A stretch of DNA of 64,000 bases, from the NCBI RefSeq assembly GCF_000612725.1, contig NZ_HG964454.1:20109-84108 (forward strand). The letters are read 5' to 3'. The notes beneath the pieces are model-generated. The model was not told where the DNA came from, did not search any database, and was given only the letters and a program-made list of their open reading frames with translations. This DNA is from Mycolicibacterium austroafricanum. Lineage in GTDB: Bacteria > Actinomycetota > Actinomycetes > Mycobacteriales > Mycobacteriaceae. Shown piece after piece: positions 33,147 through 43,179 of the stretch. Numbering within the stretch: position 1 is the first letter of the stretch; the number at the start of each line of letters is the position of its first letter. A program made the translations under genes and the position numbers.

Positions 33147-35639
33147 CTAGAAGTCGAAGTCCGAGGCGAAGGACCGCTTGAGCGTGTACATCGCCTTGGC
33201 GTAGGCCCGCCACTGCTGGGTGTTCGGAATGCGTTCTTCGAGCCGGAATTCGACGGCCCGGTTGTTGTACTCGTTGGCGTCCTGGCTCAGCAGCATGCGC
33301 GCGTTCTGGTAACGGTCCCGCTTGTCGGTGGAGGTCTGGTCAAAGGTCAGCTCAATTTGGTTGGAGATCAAGGTCTCCCCGACATATAGGCCCGCGCGAA
33401 GGGTGCGCGGTTGGACTTTTTCGCTCACCGGTTCAGCTTGAAACATTCGGACGACGACCTGTCCCGTGGTGATCTTGTCGGTATCGGGCCACACCTCGAC
33501 GTTCACCGGCCGGGTGTCACCCTTGCGCTTCTTGTTGACTGCGAGAACCGGAACGACGATCTCCTGAAGCGTCGCGCCGCCGTGCACGAAGCGCGTGCCT
33601 CCACCGGGCAGTCGGAGCCGGTGGATCGACTTGGGGACCTGTACCTCCAAGTCGCTGTCGAGTCCCAGTTGCGCGGAACTAAACGTGTTGAAGGCGATGT
33701 CGATCTTGAGGCCGTGCCCGAGGACGTACCGCCGGTTGACGATCTTGATGTCATCGCCCTGCGGCTGGGTTGAGAGGAAGAACGAGTCAGCCAGGGCTTC
33801 GTCCTGGAACAGGAATCCGTGATCGGCCGTGATGAAGATATTGGTGGCGTTGGCGCTGGCGAGCTTCTTCACCAGGTCGACGATGTCGCGCAGGGTGTCG
33901 TCGACGGCCTCGAAGACCTGCCGCTCCGTACCCGGCTTGTCGCCGGTGGCGTCGATGCGGTTGTGGTACACGTACAGGACCCGATTGGCCTTATAGAGTT
34001 CGCGGCGTTCGTCTGGGCTCAAGGCTTTGAAGTCCTCGGCCTGTATCGCCGAGCCGCCCACGGTCGCAAGGATTTTCCCGCGGAATACGGTGTTGTTTGT
34101 GGGCTGGCCGTCGGCTAGGACGACATTCGCGTCGGGGGAATGCTTGAGAGTCTGGTGCGGAAGCAGTGCCGCCATGCCCAGTTGGGTGTAACTCGGCAAC
34201 ACACCGAGAACCGCGTCCAGCGAGGCGTCGAACCGATCCTCCTGTCGAATGCGCGTGCGCAATTCCTCGGCCACTTCGTAGCGGAGGGCGTCGGAGATGA
34301 TGACGACGGCTTTCTTGTTGTCGCGCAGGATCCTGTCGATGTAGTCCTTGTAGAAGGACGTCTGGGGCCGCAGTGCTGGCGATCTCCAAGTCTCCACGTC
34401 GTCAATCTGCTGTTGCCATGCATTACCCAGCTCGTAGACGAACTTGTTGACGTACCGCTTTTCGACCAGTTGGCGCAGCGATTCGAGGGGGTGCGGGCCT
34501 TCGTAGCTCTTGTGAGCGAAGGTGAACTGGCGGTAAAGCTGGTCGATTCGGAACCACTCCCGGCGGTAGCGGTCCAAGGCGTCGTCGAATGACGACATGG
34601 CGAAGTCGATGGTGGCCAGTTCGGCCAACAGCTCCGATGCGCAGGCGATGGCCGTGTAGAGCTGCTTGTAGTCGTCAATCCACACGCTGCTTTGGCGTTC
34701 CCGCACGATCTCACTGACGTCGCGCGCGGTGACGGTCTGCTCGGCCACCGCGCGAGCCAGATCGCTGATGATCTTCTGGTCGGTCTCCTCGAATACGTCT
34801 ACGTCGACGAGGTTGCGGAAGTCGGCGTCCTCAATCTTGGTCTGGTAGTCGAGGTCGCGTGCAGCCCGCTTGGCAAGCGTGGCGAGGGCGTTCTGGCTGC
34901 GGCGGTCGTTGCGCAGGCTCGCGAAGTCGAGCTCGATGTTCCGCAGGCCCCCCGGTCGGTCCGACTCGAAACCGTCGATCGCCTTCCGAAAGAGCCACAG
35001 CACAAAGTCATCGACACTCGGTGAGGTGGACTCGTAGCCGTAGATCGAGGCAACGCCGCGCCAGTAGAAGTCGTCCAGCCCGTAGTCGACGAGAGCATCG
35101 TACTTGGCTCGTTGCCCGTCGGCGTTTTCGATCAACAGCTTGCGAGTGATCTCCAGGAGGGAGTGTTCGCTCTGCCCCAGAGCGACCGCGGTCATCTTGG
35201 CTCGGAGCTTCGCCCCGTCGTCGTCGGGGTTCAGGAGGGCCTTGAGGCTCTGAATCCGCTTGGTGGCGTTGAAGAACCTTTCGTGGTCCCGCACCGCGTC
35301 GTCGATGCCCTCGCCGGTGAGGCCGAGATCCTGCGCCACCAAAGAGGTGTGGTCCGCAGTGAATACGCCGTAGGCGAGTTCGAGGTCCAGCAGCCAGTTT
35401 CCGATGCCGGCCGGAACCTGCCCCGTGCGGTAGACGAGAAACTTGTCGGTCGGATCGGCGGTCAACAGCCGGTTCTTGATCCCGTATTCGTTGTTGGCGA
35501 TTCGGATCGTTTGAACGTCCGGCAGATCCAGGGAGTCCAGGTCATCGCTGTACTGGCCTTCCGGGTCGTGCCAGAAGACGATGTCCTGGTTTTCGAACCT
35601 CCGCTCCAAATGCGGGCGTACCGCAGCGACGGCACTCAT
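33147..35639 (-). CDS. pglZ: BREX protein PglZ (alkaline phosphatase superfamily)
   Basis: 830 residues; ATG overlaps the pglX stop (ATGA). The PglZ domain of the alkaline phosphatase superfamily is marked by VVIISDALRYEVAEEL (D450, with metal ligands) and IFITADHGFLFQDEALAD (D606, H607). The N-terminal half is helical with DIVFWHDPEGQYSDDLDSLD, common to BREX type 1 PglZ proteins. PglZ is one of the two universal BREX proteins and is a metal-dependent phosphodiesterase/nuclease-like enzyme whose activity in the complex is still being worked out. No defect is visible in its length or motifs. Confidence 0.93.
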   Translation of the reverse strand: MSAVAAVRPHLERRFENQDIVFWHDPEGQYSDDLDSLDLPDVQTIRIANNEYGIKNRLLTADPTDKFLVYRTGQVPAGIGNWLLDLELAYGVFTADHTSLVAQDLGLTGEGIDDAVRDHERFFNATKRIQSLKALLNPDDDGAKLRAKMTAVALGQSEHSLLEITRKLLIENADGQRAKYDALVDYGLDDFYWRGVASIYGYESTSPSVDDFVLWLFRKAIDGFESDRPGGLRNIELDFASLRNDRRSQNALATLAKRAARDLDYQTKIEDADFRNLVDVDVFEETDQKIISDLARAVAEQTVTARDVSEIVRERQSSVWIDDYKQLYTAIACASELLAELATIDFAMSSFDDALDRYRREWFRIDQLYRQFTFAHKSYEGPHPLESLRQLVEKRYVNKFVYELGNAWQQQIDDVETWRSPALRPQTSFYKDYIDRILRDNKKAVVIISDALRYEVAEELRTRIRQEDRFDASLDAVLGVLPSYTQLGMAALLPHQTLKHSPDANVVLADGQPTNNTVFRGKILATVGGSAIQAEDFKALSPDERRELYKANRVLYVYHNRIDATGDKPGTERQVFEAVDDTLRDIVDLVKKLASANATNIFITADHGFLFQDEALADSFFLSTQPQGDDIKIVNRRYVLGHGLKIDIAFNTFSSAQLGLDSDLEVQVPKSIHRLRLPGGGTRFVHGGATLQEIVVPVLAVNKKRKGDTRPVNVEVWPDTDKITTGQVVVRMFQAEPVSEKVQPRTLRAGLYVGETLISNQIELTFDQTSTDKRDRYQNARMLLSQDANEYNNRAVEFRLEERIPNTQQWRAYAKAMYTLKRSFASDFDF

Positions 35640-38600
35640 TCCGCGGCTTCCAGGCCCGCGATCTTCTTCAGTGCGGCACCGAATTTCGGGTAGTTCGCCT
35701 TCACGCCGTCGTCCAGGTCGATCTCGATCTGCTGGGATGCCAACGGGTACAGGACATCGTGCTCGTACTCATCGAGTTCCAGCAGAACCTTGCGCAGGCG
35801 GTCGGCTTCTTTCTGCGCCGCGGCCTGCTCGCGTGCGGTCCCGCCCCCGGCGGCCAAGCGCTCCTGATTCTCAACGCTCGCCGCCAGCTTGGCCTTGTAC
35901 TCGCGTAGATACTCGTTGAGCACCGTCGAGACCGTCGATGGTGTGTAGCGGTGCATGTAGATCAGTGCGTTGAACGAGCCTTTGGGACTTGAGAAGAGCC
36001 AGTAGATCGGGCGCTTCTTGTAGCGTTGGACGTGGTCCTTGTAGAACGACTTGACGAAGTAGTCCCGCAGGTTCTTCACGCCGAGGGACTCGGTGACGAA
36101 GCGCAGGTTCTCCTCGAAGTGCTCCTCGCCGAAGGCAACCCGCAAGAACTGGCGGAACCGCACGACGATGTCGTCCTCGAACCAGTCGCCGTCGACAATG
36201 GGGATGACGTTGTCGGCGTCGGGCATGAAAGTGGGCGTTGGGACTTTGGCGAGATAGTCCTGCAACGTTGCACCCTGGTCGGCGAGTATAAGGCCGGGTT
36301 CGTCGAGACTGTAGCGGCCGAGCATACACCCGACGGCATAGGAGACGAGGCCTTCGGCATGTTCACGGCATCGAATGCCTTCGCTCGCTGGTTCGGAAAG
36401 ACGAACAACAGTCTTGGTTGACTGCTCGCCTAGGTAGGCCGAGGCGAAGAATTTGTCCAACTCTTCCTCAGCGACGGCAAGTGCGTCGGCGTGTTCGTCC
36501 TCAGCGCGGCAGCAGTCGTCGACAGCCGCGGCAAGCGATCGACTTGAACCAAGTAGCGGTGAACCCCGGAAGCAGGCCGATAGTTCGTTGGCATCCCACG
36601 CCAGCTGAGACAGGTCGATGCATCGGGACACTAGCTCCGACACTTTAGCGCTTTCCCGTACCCGTACCGGCAGGCTCAGCACGTGACCGAGCTTGAAGTC
36701 GAGCCGCGGAGCGAGTAGGCGCATGAATTGAGTTGCCGTTGAGCTGTTCAGAAACCCTTCGAGCACGAGTAGCTCATCATCGCGATTCGGAAAGGCCATC
36801 GGGCCCTTGGCGTCGAACATGAATCCACCCTCGACATGACGCACGGCGAACCCTTCGCTAGAGATACCGGACCAGCTGAGGCCCCGCTTGAACCCGTACG
36901 TCCCGTTGTAGTTGTGCGAACGGACTCGCCCACTCGCCTCATCGATGTTGGCCCGAACTCGCTCGCCGTCGTCTTCCCAGTCGACAACGAAGTCGAAATT
37001 GCCGTACCAGCGCCGTGACGAACCGCCTTTCTGGTAGGGGAACCAGCGAGCACCGCTCGTGACGCTGCTCTCCGTGGATTCGATCCCGAAGCCGATCTGG
37101 CGATTCGACACCTCGTACCAGCGCCGCAGAAACCGATCGTTGTCTCCCGTTGTAAGGCCTTCCCTGGCCTGAAGCAGCTCGCCGAGATACGGCCCTTTGC
37201 GTAGTGCAGCGATTTCGTCGTCGGACGCCCAGTACACGACTGGGGTATTGGGCACATCGAGAAAATCAGACACGCTGCGCACCCAGATTCTTTCGGCGTC
37301 GTAGCCAGACGCCGCGCTCTTCACTACATCTGCCTTGGCCCCTCCCTCAACATCGGCTGCTCTGATGAAGACCGACTGTGAGGTGTCCTTATTGCATGCG
37401 TCGGACACGAAGGCAACGGTCGAAACCACCTCACCTCCGATCGTGTCAAACGCTGACGTTCCCAGATGGGCAAGCGTCACAAGGGAGCCGCGGTTGAGCA
37501 ACCAAGATCGGTATTTGGCATAGGCGCCGAGGAACATCCAGCTGTCCTGGGTGACCATCGCGACAGCGCCAATCGAGTCAACTAGGTCGAAGCAACGATC
37601 GATGAACATCGCATAGAGATCGATTTTTGCCAGGGCGTATTCGCTTTTGGCGAAGTCGGAGAGCTCGGCTTGCATGTTCCCGCTGCCCATGTACGGAGGG
37701 TTTGCCACAGCTACGTGGTAGATGGCGGCAAGCACCTCGGACTGACGTAGAACTGTATCTGCTTGGTCTAGAACGTCAGCCGCCAAGATGTCGCCATCCG
37801 TTGCTGTGGCCTTGGCGTGCGCGAGACCTCGTTGAGCATCTTTAAGCGTGGTTCGCTTCGGTTTAGTCAACGAGCCCGTGACAGATGCACTTGAGAATTG
37901 GTTCCAGAAGCAGGTCTCTTCATCGCGGTCACCGTCGGGCGTGAGCAAGATGTCGATTTCCCGCGGGGTGAACCGGATCGGTTCCAGTACACAAATATTC
38001 GGTTCAATCGTCTTGTTGAAAAAGGTCCGCTGCCGCCCCCGCGCCTTCATCGTCAACGCGAACGCCGCCAATGCCCCAGCCCGCGGATCGATCTCAGTGC
38101 CAACGAGGTTCTTCGTGAGAATCAGCCCCGGGATCTCAGACGGCGCGTACCCCTCCTCCGCGTAGATCGCATACAGCAGGTCGAACGCATACGTGAGCAT
38201 GTGGCCCGATCCGCAAGCCGGGTCGATGACCGTGAGTTCCTCGGGCCCATCGATACTGAGGAAGTCGGTCTCCTCGTCGACCGGGGCGATGTAGTACTCC
38301 ATCTGATCGACCAGGCGCGAGTTCGGGCGGTTGAGCATCCAGAGCCGTCCGAGCGAGTTCTCGACGAGATAGCGGACTATCCAATCAGGCGTGAAAAGCT
38401 GTGTCGCCGCGGGGATCTCGGCTGCCCCGGCCTTCTTGCCCTTCTTGAATCCGGCGAAGACCTCGTCTTTGCGCTCCGAGATGTAGAACTGGTAGAGCCA
38501 GCCGATCACCTCGACGTCCTGGCACACGTCCTCGGTCATCACCGTGACCGCTCGGTTCAGCACGGACTCATCGGCGAGCAGGTTGGCCGGCATCAGCAGC

Positions 38601-39115
38601 TCGGTGAAGTCGCCCGCACGCTCGAACATGAACGGCATGGCGCGATGCCAGTGACGGCAATACTCGGCGAGCAGCAGCGCGTAGGCCTCGCCTTGCGGAT
38701 CGCCGCTCTGACGCGTTCCGTCAAGCAGGGCCGAAACGGTCTCGCGGACCGTTGGGCCCACCACGTCAACATCGAAGGCGCCACGTTTGGCATCGGCGAG
38801 AATCTCCGGCTGACCCACCTCGACTCCGGACTGCGGAGAGACGACCCCGATACCGGTGTAGCCGTTGGCGTCCATGAAGCGCAGCGCGATGATGCGGTTG
38901 AACCAGGTGTAGGCAACCCGATCCGCCACTGCCGCACGACCGGCGTCGCCACCCCCGGCGGCGTCGATGGCCTTCTCCAGCGCAGCAACGGCGCTGCGCT
39001 GCTCGATCCGTTCGGACGAACCGGGAGCGAGCACCACGGCGATGCGTGCGGTGACCTCATTGATGAGCGCCGAGCGTGCCGACGGTGCAAAAGATTTCAG
39101 TGGTGCGGTCTCCAT
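35636..39115 (-). CDS. pglX: BREX adenine-specific DNA methyltransferase PglX
   Basis: 1,159 residues, ATG overlapping the brxC stop (TGATG). The methyltransferase has motif I VIDPACGSGHMLTYAFDLL (DPACGSG 298-304) and motif IV NPPYMGSGNM (N472-Y475), as in N6-adenine enzymes, followed by a target-recognition region (about 650-850) and a long helical C-terminus. PglX methylates the non-palindromic BREX site so that host DNA is spared. Its motif IV codons (37691-37703) carry AACCCTCCGTAC, almost the same as the sites where the two islands inserted, but this gene is intact. Confidence 0.95.
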   Translation of the reverse strand: METAPLKSFAPSARSALINEVTARIAVVLAPGSSERIEQRSAVAALEKAIDAAGGGDAGRAAVADRVAYTWFNRIIALRFMDANGYTGIGVVSPQSGVEVGQPEILADAKRGAFDVDVVGPTVRETVSALLDGTRQSGDPQGEAYALLLAEYCRHWHRAMPFMFERAGDFTELLMPANLLADESVLNRAVTVMTEDVCQDVEVIGWLYQFYISERKDEVFAGFKKGKKAGAAEIPAATQLFTPDWIVRYLVENSLGRLWMLNRPNSRLVDQMEYYIAPVDEETDFLSIDGPEELTVIDPACGSGHMLTYAFDLLYAIYAEEGYAPSEIPGLILTKNLVGTEIDPRAGALAAFALTMKARGRQRTFFNKTIEPNICVLEPIRFTPREIDILLTPDGDRDEETCFWNQFSSASVTGSLTKPKRTTLKDAQRGLAHAKATATDGDILAADVLDQADTVLRQSEVLAAIYHVAVANPPYMGSGNMQAELSDFAKSEYALAKIDLYAMFIDRCFDLVDSIGAVAMVTQDSWMFLGAYAKYRSWLLNRGSLVTLAHLGTSAFDTIGGEVVSTVAFVSDACNKDTSQSVFIRAADVEGGAKADVVKSAASGYDAERIWVRSVSDFLDVPNTPVVYWASDDEIAALRKGPYLGELLQAREGLTTGDNDRFLRRWYEVSNRQIGFGIESTESSVTSGARWFPYQKGGSSRRWYGNFDFVVDWEDDGERVRANIDEASGRVRSHNYNGTYGFKRGLSWSGISSEGFAVRHVEGGFMFDAKGPMAFPNRDDELLVLEGFLNSSTATQFMRLLAPRLDFKLGHVLSLPVRVRESAKVSELVSRCIDLSQLAWDANELSACFRGSPLLGSSRSLAAAVDDCCRAEDEHADALAVAEEELDKFFASAYLGEQSTKTVVRLSEPASEGIRCREHAEGLVSYAVGCMLGRYSLDEPGLILADQGATLQDYLAKVPTPTFMPDADNVIPIVDGDWFEDDIVVRFRQFLRVAFGEEHFEENLRFVTESLGVKNLRDYFVKSFYKDHVQRYKKRPIYWLFSSPKGSFNALIYMHRYTPSTVSTVLNEYLREYKAKLAASVENQERLAAGGGTAREQAAAQKEADRLRKVLLELDEYEHDVLYPLASQQIEIDLDDGVKANYPKFGAALKKIAGLEAAE

Positions 39116-42100
39116 CAGAGCGAGATTCGCTTTCCGTCGTTGAGCGTCTGAATCAGCGCAGCGCGCAGGGCAGCGAGATACTTGTCGACGTCATCGTCGG
39201 ATTCGAGAACGCCGGACGCGCCGAGTACGGTGACCGTCTTGATGGAGACCGTCTGCTTCGGTGGCGGACCGTCACCGCCCTGCGGGGATGTCGCGAGCTG
39301 ATCGAGCAGCGCGGGATAAACGCTGCCGTCGAAGTCGGTGCCCATCTGCCGTAGAACGGCGACCTGACCTTCCACGCCGACCCGTGCGAGAGCTTGATCA
39401 ACCGACCGGACAACACTCTGCTGGGCGTCTGTCGTGGCCTTTTCGTAGTACGCGCTGGCAAGCAGCTCGGCCTTGCGCGCTTCAATGGCCGAGGTGACGG
39501 CCGCGCGGTTGGTCGCGACGACATCGTCGATCAGGGGTCTGAGCGTGTCGGTGGCCGCTTTGAGTTGCGCCATCCGATTGCCACGGAACGCATTCGGGTC
39601 TGCGAGTGCACTGCGCACCGCGTCATCGCTGCCGCTGGGCAGATAGCTGAGGTTGCTGCCGTGGGTGGCGAGCAATTCCGCCGCGTCGTCGTAGATCTTG
39701 TGCTGCGCGCCGCTGAGGAAGGACTGGATCGGGTCCAGCACATTCTCCTTGGCCTCCATTAGATCGTCGCCAAGGCTGAATTCGGTGAGGTACCAATCGT
39801 TGCCCTTACCCACCACCTGTTCGAGCAAGCCGATCGGCCCGTTGAGTTGCTCAACGAACGGGTACTTCGAGTCGCTGACCGTGGCTCGTAGGGCGTCGAG
39901 CTTGGCCTTGAGTTTGTCGGCGCCGTAACGCGCCAGTTCCAGCGGATCTTTGGGCGCGCTCGACTCGTCGAAGAAATCCGTGCAGAACTTCCGGAACGCG
40001 CTCACCTTGCGCTCGTCGAACGTCTTCTGCGGAGCAACAACGATGTGCGCGTGCTTCTGCGTGTTGCGCAACGCGGCCGCCACCTCGCTGCGCTTCAATA
40101 CATTGCCGTCCACCGTCAGCGTCAGCTTTGAGGCGCCGACCAGATAGCCGATCACCACCTCGATCGAGCCGAGATCCCAGCCATACGGCTTGGTTTGGAA
40201 GGTGTCGACGATTGTCTTGACGGTGACCTGCTCACCGCGACCGTCCTTGCGGACAACGGTCGACAGCACGTCCGCACCGGGAATCGCAAGCTTGCTCAGT
40301 TCGTCGGCGGAGAACAGACCGTCCTCGGGGTTTGCTGCAGCGGCGACTTGCTTCTCGGGGTACATGACACCACCGAGCAGCTTCAACTGGGTGTAGGTGC
40401 GGCTGACCAGATCCTGGAAACCGTCGGTCACCCGGGCGACCGCGTCAGTCGAGCCCGATGGCACATCGGCGGCATTGATGATCAGTTCCGCCTGGCCCAC
40501 TGCGCGGCGGACACGCTCGATCAGTTCCTTCTCCCGGGCGTCGTTTTGCGCGGCCTTGGCTTGCAGGATCTGACGCTCGACTGCTGACAGCGAGCTGGTC
40601 TGTTTGCGCTTGGTGTACTTCTCGGTCTTGATCAGCAGGCGGAGGTCGGGCAGTACCCTCTCATCGGGTTCGAGGACGACCCGCAGCTCGTCCTTTCCGG
40701 CGCTGTGCATCCGGATCTCATCGAGCGAGTGCGCGTATTCGGGAGTGATGAAGTGCATCGAGAGCTCGCGCTGCGGACCGTGAACCTGATCGTCGAGCTT
40801 GAAGCCGAACGAAAAGTCTTGTCCGTTCTTGGCGTAGCGGAGCTTGTTGGTCTTGACGACGTCGCCGGAGAGGATCTTGAACAGTCGGCCACCGACCTCG
40901 GCGCCGTCGGTGTCGACGTTCTTGATCTCTTCTTCGATGACCTGCTCTTCGTTGGTCAGGTACTCGTAGATGTTGCCGTTGCGCTGGATATAGGTTTGCG
41001 TTTCCAGCTCGGTCAGCGCCTCCTTGACGGCTGCCGACAACGCAGGCAGGTCGGCGCCGAAGCGGTCGTAGACCAGCACGGTGAGGTTGCGCGGCGTGGC
41101 CTGAAAGCCCTCGACGTACTTGACCAGAAAGAGCGCCTTGAGCAGTCGGATGGCCAACGGGTTGTCGAGATTGCGCTCGGCGACATCGATGGAGCGCTGA
41201 GCCGCGGACTTCAGCGATGCTCGGATGCCGGCGAACATGCGGTCGAAACTCGCCAGGTACCCGACCTCGACGTTGCCGATGTCCTTGGCGACCTGCTGGA
41301 CAACACCGAGCATCGACCGCTCACCGACCGAGCTGTTGCGGCCCTCGAAGACGTTGTGGTCGGAGATTCCCTCAATTGCGGCCTGGAAGAGCGGGAACTG
41401 GTAGCTGACAAAGGGATAGGTGCCGATGAAGTGGGTCTCGTCGGTGTAGTTGCGGTAGGATTTGGCGCCATCGACGAAGTCGAACAGCGTTTTGAAGTTG
41501 GCTGACTCCTTGGCGTAGATCGAACTGAGTGCGGCTGCGCCAGCGTCGTTCTTCTGCAGCAGGCGCTTGCGGATGACTTCTTCCACGTCCGCACTGGTGA
41601 GCTTCACGCGGGCCTTAAAGCGGGCTTGGATCTTGGAGAAGTCGTTGCCCTGTTGCTTTGTGCGATCGCCGAGCACCTTGTCCATATCCTCCTGAGAGGT
41701 CACGAACACCCAGGACCGGCCTTGACACTTTGTGTTAAGGCTCTCGGCGATCGTCTGGAGATTTAGCATCAATTTGATGTCCGAGCCGATGAACTGGCCC
41801 ACCTCGTCGACAAAGAAGTTGAGTCGAAATCCTTTGTCCTGCTTGTCTAGCCATGCCTTTACCTCGTCGGCGAAGTCTTCGATCGACACTGCATATGAGG
41901 CGCTGTACTGCTTGATGATGCCCTCGGCCGCACTCCCGTCGACTTCGGTGAAAGCGGCGTCGATCTTGCTGGCGTCAAGCGCCGTCTGTTCCCGGCCCTG
42001 CGACCACGGAATGCCGGCGATCCGCTCGAATGCGGCCTTGAATGCTTCGTACTGACCGCGTTGATCGAGGTCGCGTTCGAAGCGTGCGACATGGCCCTGA

Positions 42101-42573
42101 TTGCCGTAGTAGCCGCGACTCTCGTCGAAGACCTTCACGAAGACCTTCAGCAGGGCATCGGTTTGATCCTTGCTGATCAACGTCGCCTTCTGGTCGATAT
42201 TGAACAGCAGGCTCTTGGCCGGGATGCGTTCAGCCTTCGTCAGGCTTGCCGGTAAGAAGGCGCCAGTTGACTTGGTGTGGAAGCTTTTCGAGACCTCCGC
42301 GCGGTCGAACTCCTGGCCCTCGACGTCGCCGAGGAGATGGGCCAGCATTTTCAGCAAGTGCGATTTACCGGACCCGAAGAAGCCGGAGATCCACACGCCA
42401 TTGGCGTTGGTGTAGTTGGTGTAGGCCGCAAGGACCCCTTCGAGCTCCTTGGCCGCCTCGTTGGTGAGGACGTACTCCTCGACCTCGGTGCCCAGGTGCG
42501 CGCCGTCATCCGCCTTGATGACCCCTTCGATCGGGCGTTGCACATCTTTGGCGAAGATCTCGTTGAGCAGCAT
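39115..42573 (-). CDS. brxC: BREX ATPase BrxC
   Basis: 1,152 residues, close to the family norm of about 1,200; ATG at 42573, 6 bp after brxB. The N-terminus MLLNEIFAKDVQRPIEGVIK is typical of BrxC. Walker A is ISGFFGSGKSHLLKMLAHLL (GSGKSH 67-72), and LNFFVDEVGQFIGSDIKLML (about 250-270) is Walker B. A DUF6079-like helical body follows, with WVFVTSQEDMDKVLGD. BrxC is a P-loop ATPase of the ORC/Cdc6-related type that works with BrxB and PglX in both modification and defence. The gene shows no frame defect. Confidence 0.94.
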   Translation of the reverse strand: MLLNEIFAKDVQRPIEGVIKADDGAHLGTEVEEYVLTNEAAKELEGVLAAYTNYTNANGVWISGFFGSGKSHLLKMLAHLLGDVEGQEFDRAEVSKSFHTKSTGAFLPASLTKAERIPAKSLLFNIDQKATLISKDQTDALLKVFVKVFDESRGYYGNQGHVARFERDLDQRGQYEAFKAAFERIAGIPWSQGREQTALDASKIDAAFTEVDGSAAEGIIKQYSASYAVSIEDFADEVKAWLDKQDKGFRLNFFVDEVGQFIGSDIKLMLNLQTIAESLNTKCQGRSWVFVTSQEDMDKVLGDRTKQQGNDFSKIQARFKARVKLTSADVEEVIRKRLLQKNDAGAAALSSIYAKESANFKTLFDFVDGAKSYRNYTDETHFIGTYPFVSYQFPLFQAAIEGISDHNVFEGRNSSVGERSMLGVVQQVAKDIGNVEVGYLASFDRMFAGIRASLKSAAQRSIDVAERNLDNPLAIRLLKALFLVKYVEGFQATPRNLTVLVYDRFGADLPALSAAVKEALTELETQTYIQRNGNIYEYLTNEEQVIEEEIKNVDTDGAEVGGRLFKILSGDVVKTNKLRYAKNGQDFSFGFKLDDQVHGPQRELSMHFITPEYAHSLDEIRMHSAGKDELRVVLEPDERVLPDLRLLIKTEKYTKRKQTSSLSAVERQILQAKAAQNDAREKELIERVRRAVGQAELIINAADVPSGSTDAVARVTDGFQDLVSRTYTQLKLLGGVMYPEKQVAAAANPEDGLFSADELSKLAIPGADVLSTVVRKDGRGEQVTVKTIVDTFQTKPYGWDLGSIEVVIGYLVGASKLTLTVDGNVLKRSEVAAALRNTQKHAHIVVAPQKTFDERKVSAFRKFCTDFFDESSAPKDPLELARYGADKLKAKLDALRATVSDSKYPFVEQLNGPIGLLEQVVGKGNDWYLTEFSLGDDLMEAKENVLDPIQSFLSGAQHKIYDDAAELLATHGSNLSYLPSGSDDAVRSALADPNAFRGNRMAQLKAATDTLRPLIDDVVATNRAAVTSAIEARKAELLASAYYEKATTDAQQSVVRSVDQALARVGVEGQVAVLRQMGTDFDGSVYPALLDQLATSPQGGDGPPPKQTVSIKTVTVLGASGVLESDDDVDKYLAALRAALIQTLNDGKRISL

Positions 42574-42579
42574 CGGATT

Positions 42580-43179
42580 TCACGCTTCCTGTTCCCGAAT
42601 GTCCTTGGCGCGGTAGTACTGGTCGTCTTTGAGCAGTCCGAAGAGCACGAGGGTGGAGCCGAGCGTTTCGGACTGGTCGTAACGGCCGGGGAAGAACATG
42701 AGCATCGGCTTGCCGGTGATGACGCTCTGCAAGTTGTTGAGCACGTTGTGCGACCGGATGTACGGAAAGACCTCGCCGATGCCGGTGAGGAAGAGGATGT
42801 CGAAATCGCCATCGGCGATCTTGGCGCCGATGGCCGGCGCGACATGCAGCTGCGGATCGAGCATGCCCTGCAGCATCTCCCGGAAGTCGTCCTTGTCCTG
42901 CTCGGCCTCGGCCGCGAGAACCCGCTCCCAGACGCCGCGTTCCTTCAGGATCTCGACGGACAGGTCGTACAGGTTGATATCGCGAACATGGATGCCGGTC
43001 TGGTTCAGTTTGTTCGTGATTCGCTTCTTGGCCTGCGCGACGGCGGGTGCGTCCTCCGGCGCATACGGGTAGATAAAGAACGGCACCTCATTGCCGAGGC
43101 CCTCCATCTGAAGAAAGCGTTTCCCGCTGAGCACCTTCACCAGGTGCTCCTCTTGCTTGGTCAGGTCAGCGCGGTTCAT
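42580..43179 (-). CDS. brxB: BREX protein BrxB (DUF1788)
   Basis: 199 residues, the usual BrxB size, from the ATG at 43179, overlapping the brxA stop by 14 bases; the start at 43188 is also possible. DUF1788 features are LEVEGLG-like LQMEGLGNEVPFFIYPYAPE, VRDINLYDLSVEILKERG and FLTGIGEVFPYIRSHNVLNN, then GKPMLMFFPGRYDQSETLGS. BrxB is required for BREX defence and methylation in studied systems and is thought to act as a scaffold between BrxC and PglX/PglZ. Its neighbours are brxA and brxC in the canonical order. Confidence 0.93.
   Translation of the reverse strand: MNRADLTKQEEHLVKVLSGKRFLQMEGLGNEVPFFIYPYAPEDAPAVAQAKKRITNKLNQTGIHVRDINLYDLSVEILKERGVWERVLAAEAEQDKDDFREMLQGMLDPQLHVAPAIGAKIADGDFDILFLTGIGEVFPYIRSHNVLNNLQSVITGKPMLMFFPGRYDQSETLGSTLVLFGLLKDDQYYRAKDIREQEA

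Noticed and set aside
37898..39151. 417-residue + strand ORF opposite pglX
   Set aside because: It is antisense to pglX motif I and the N-terminal domain, and its sequence is Arg/Gly/His-rich shadow composition.
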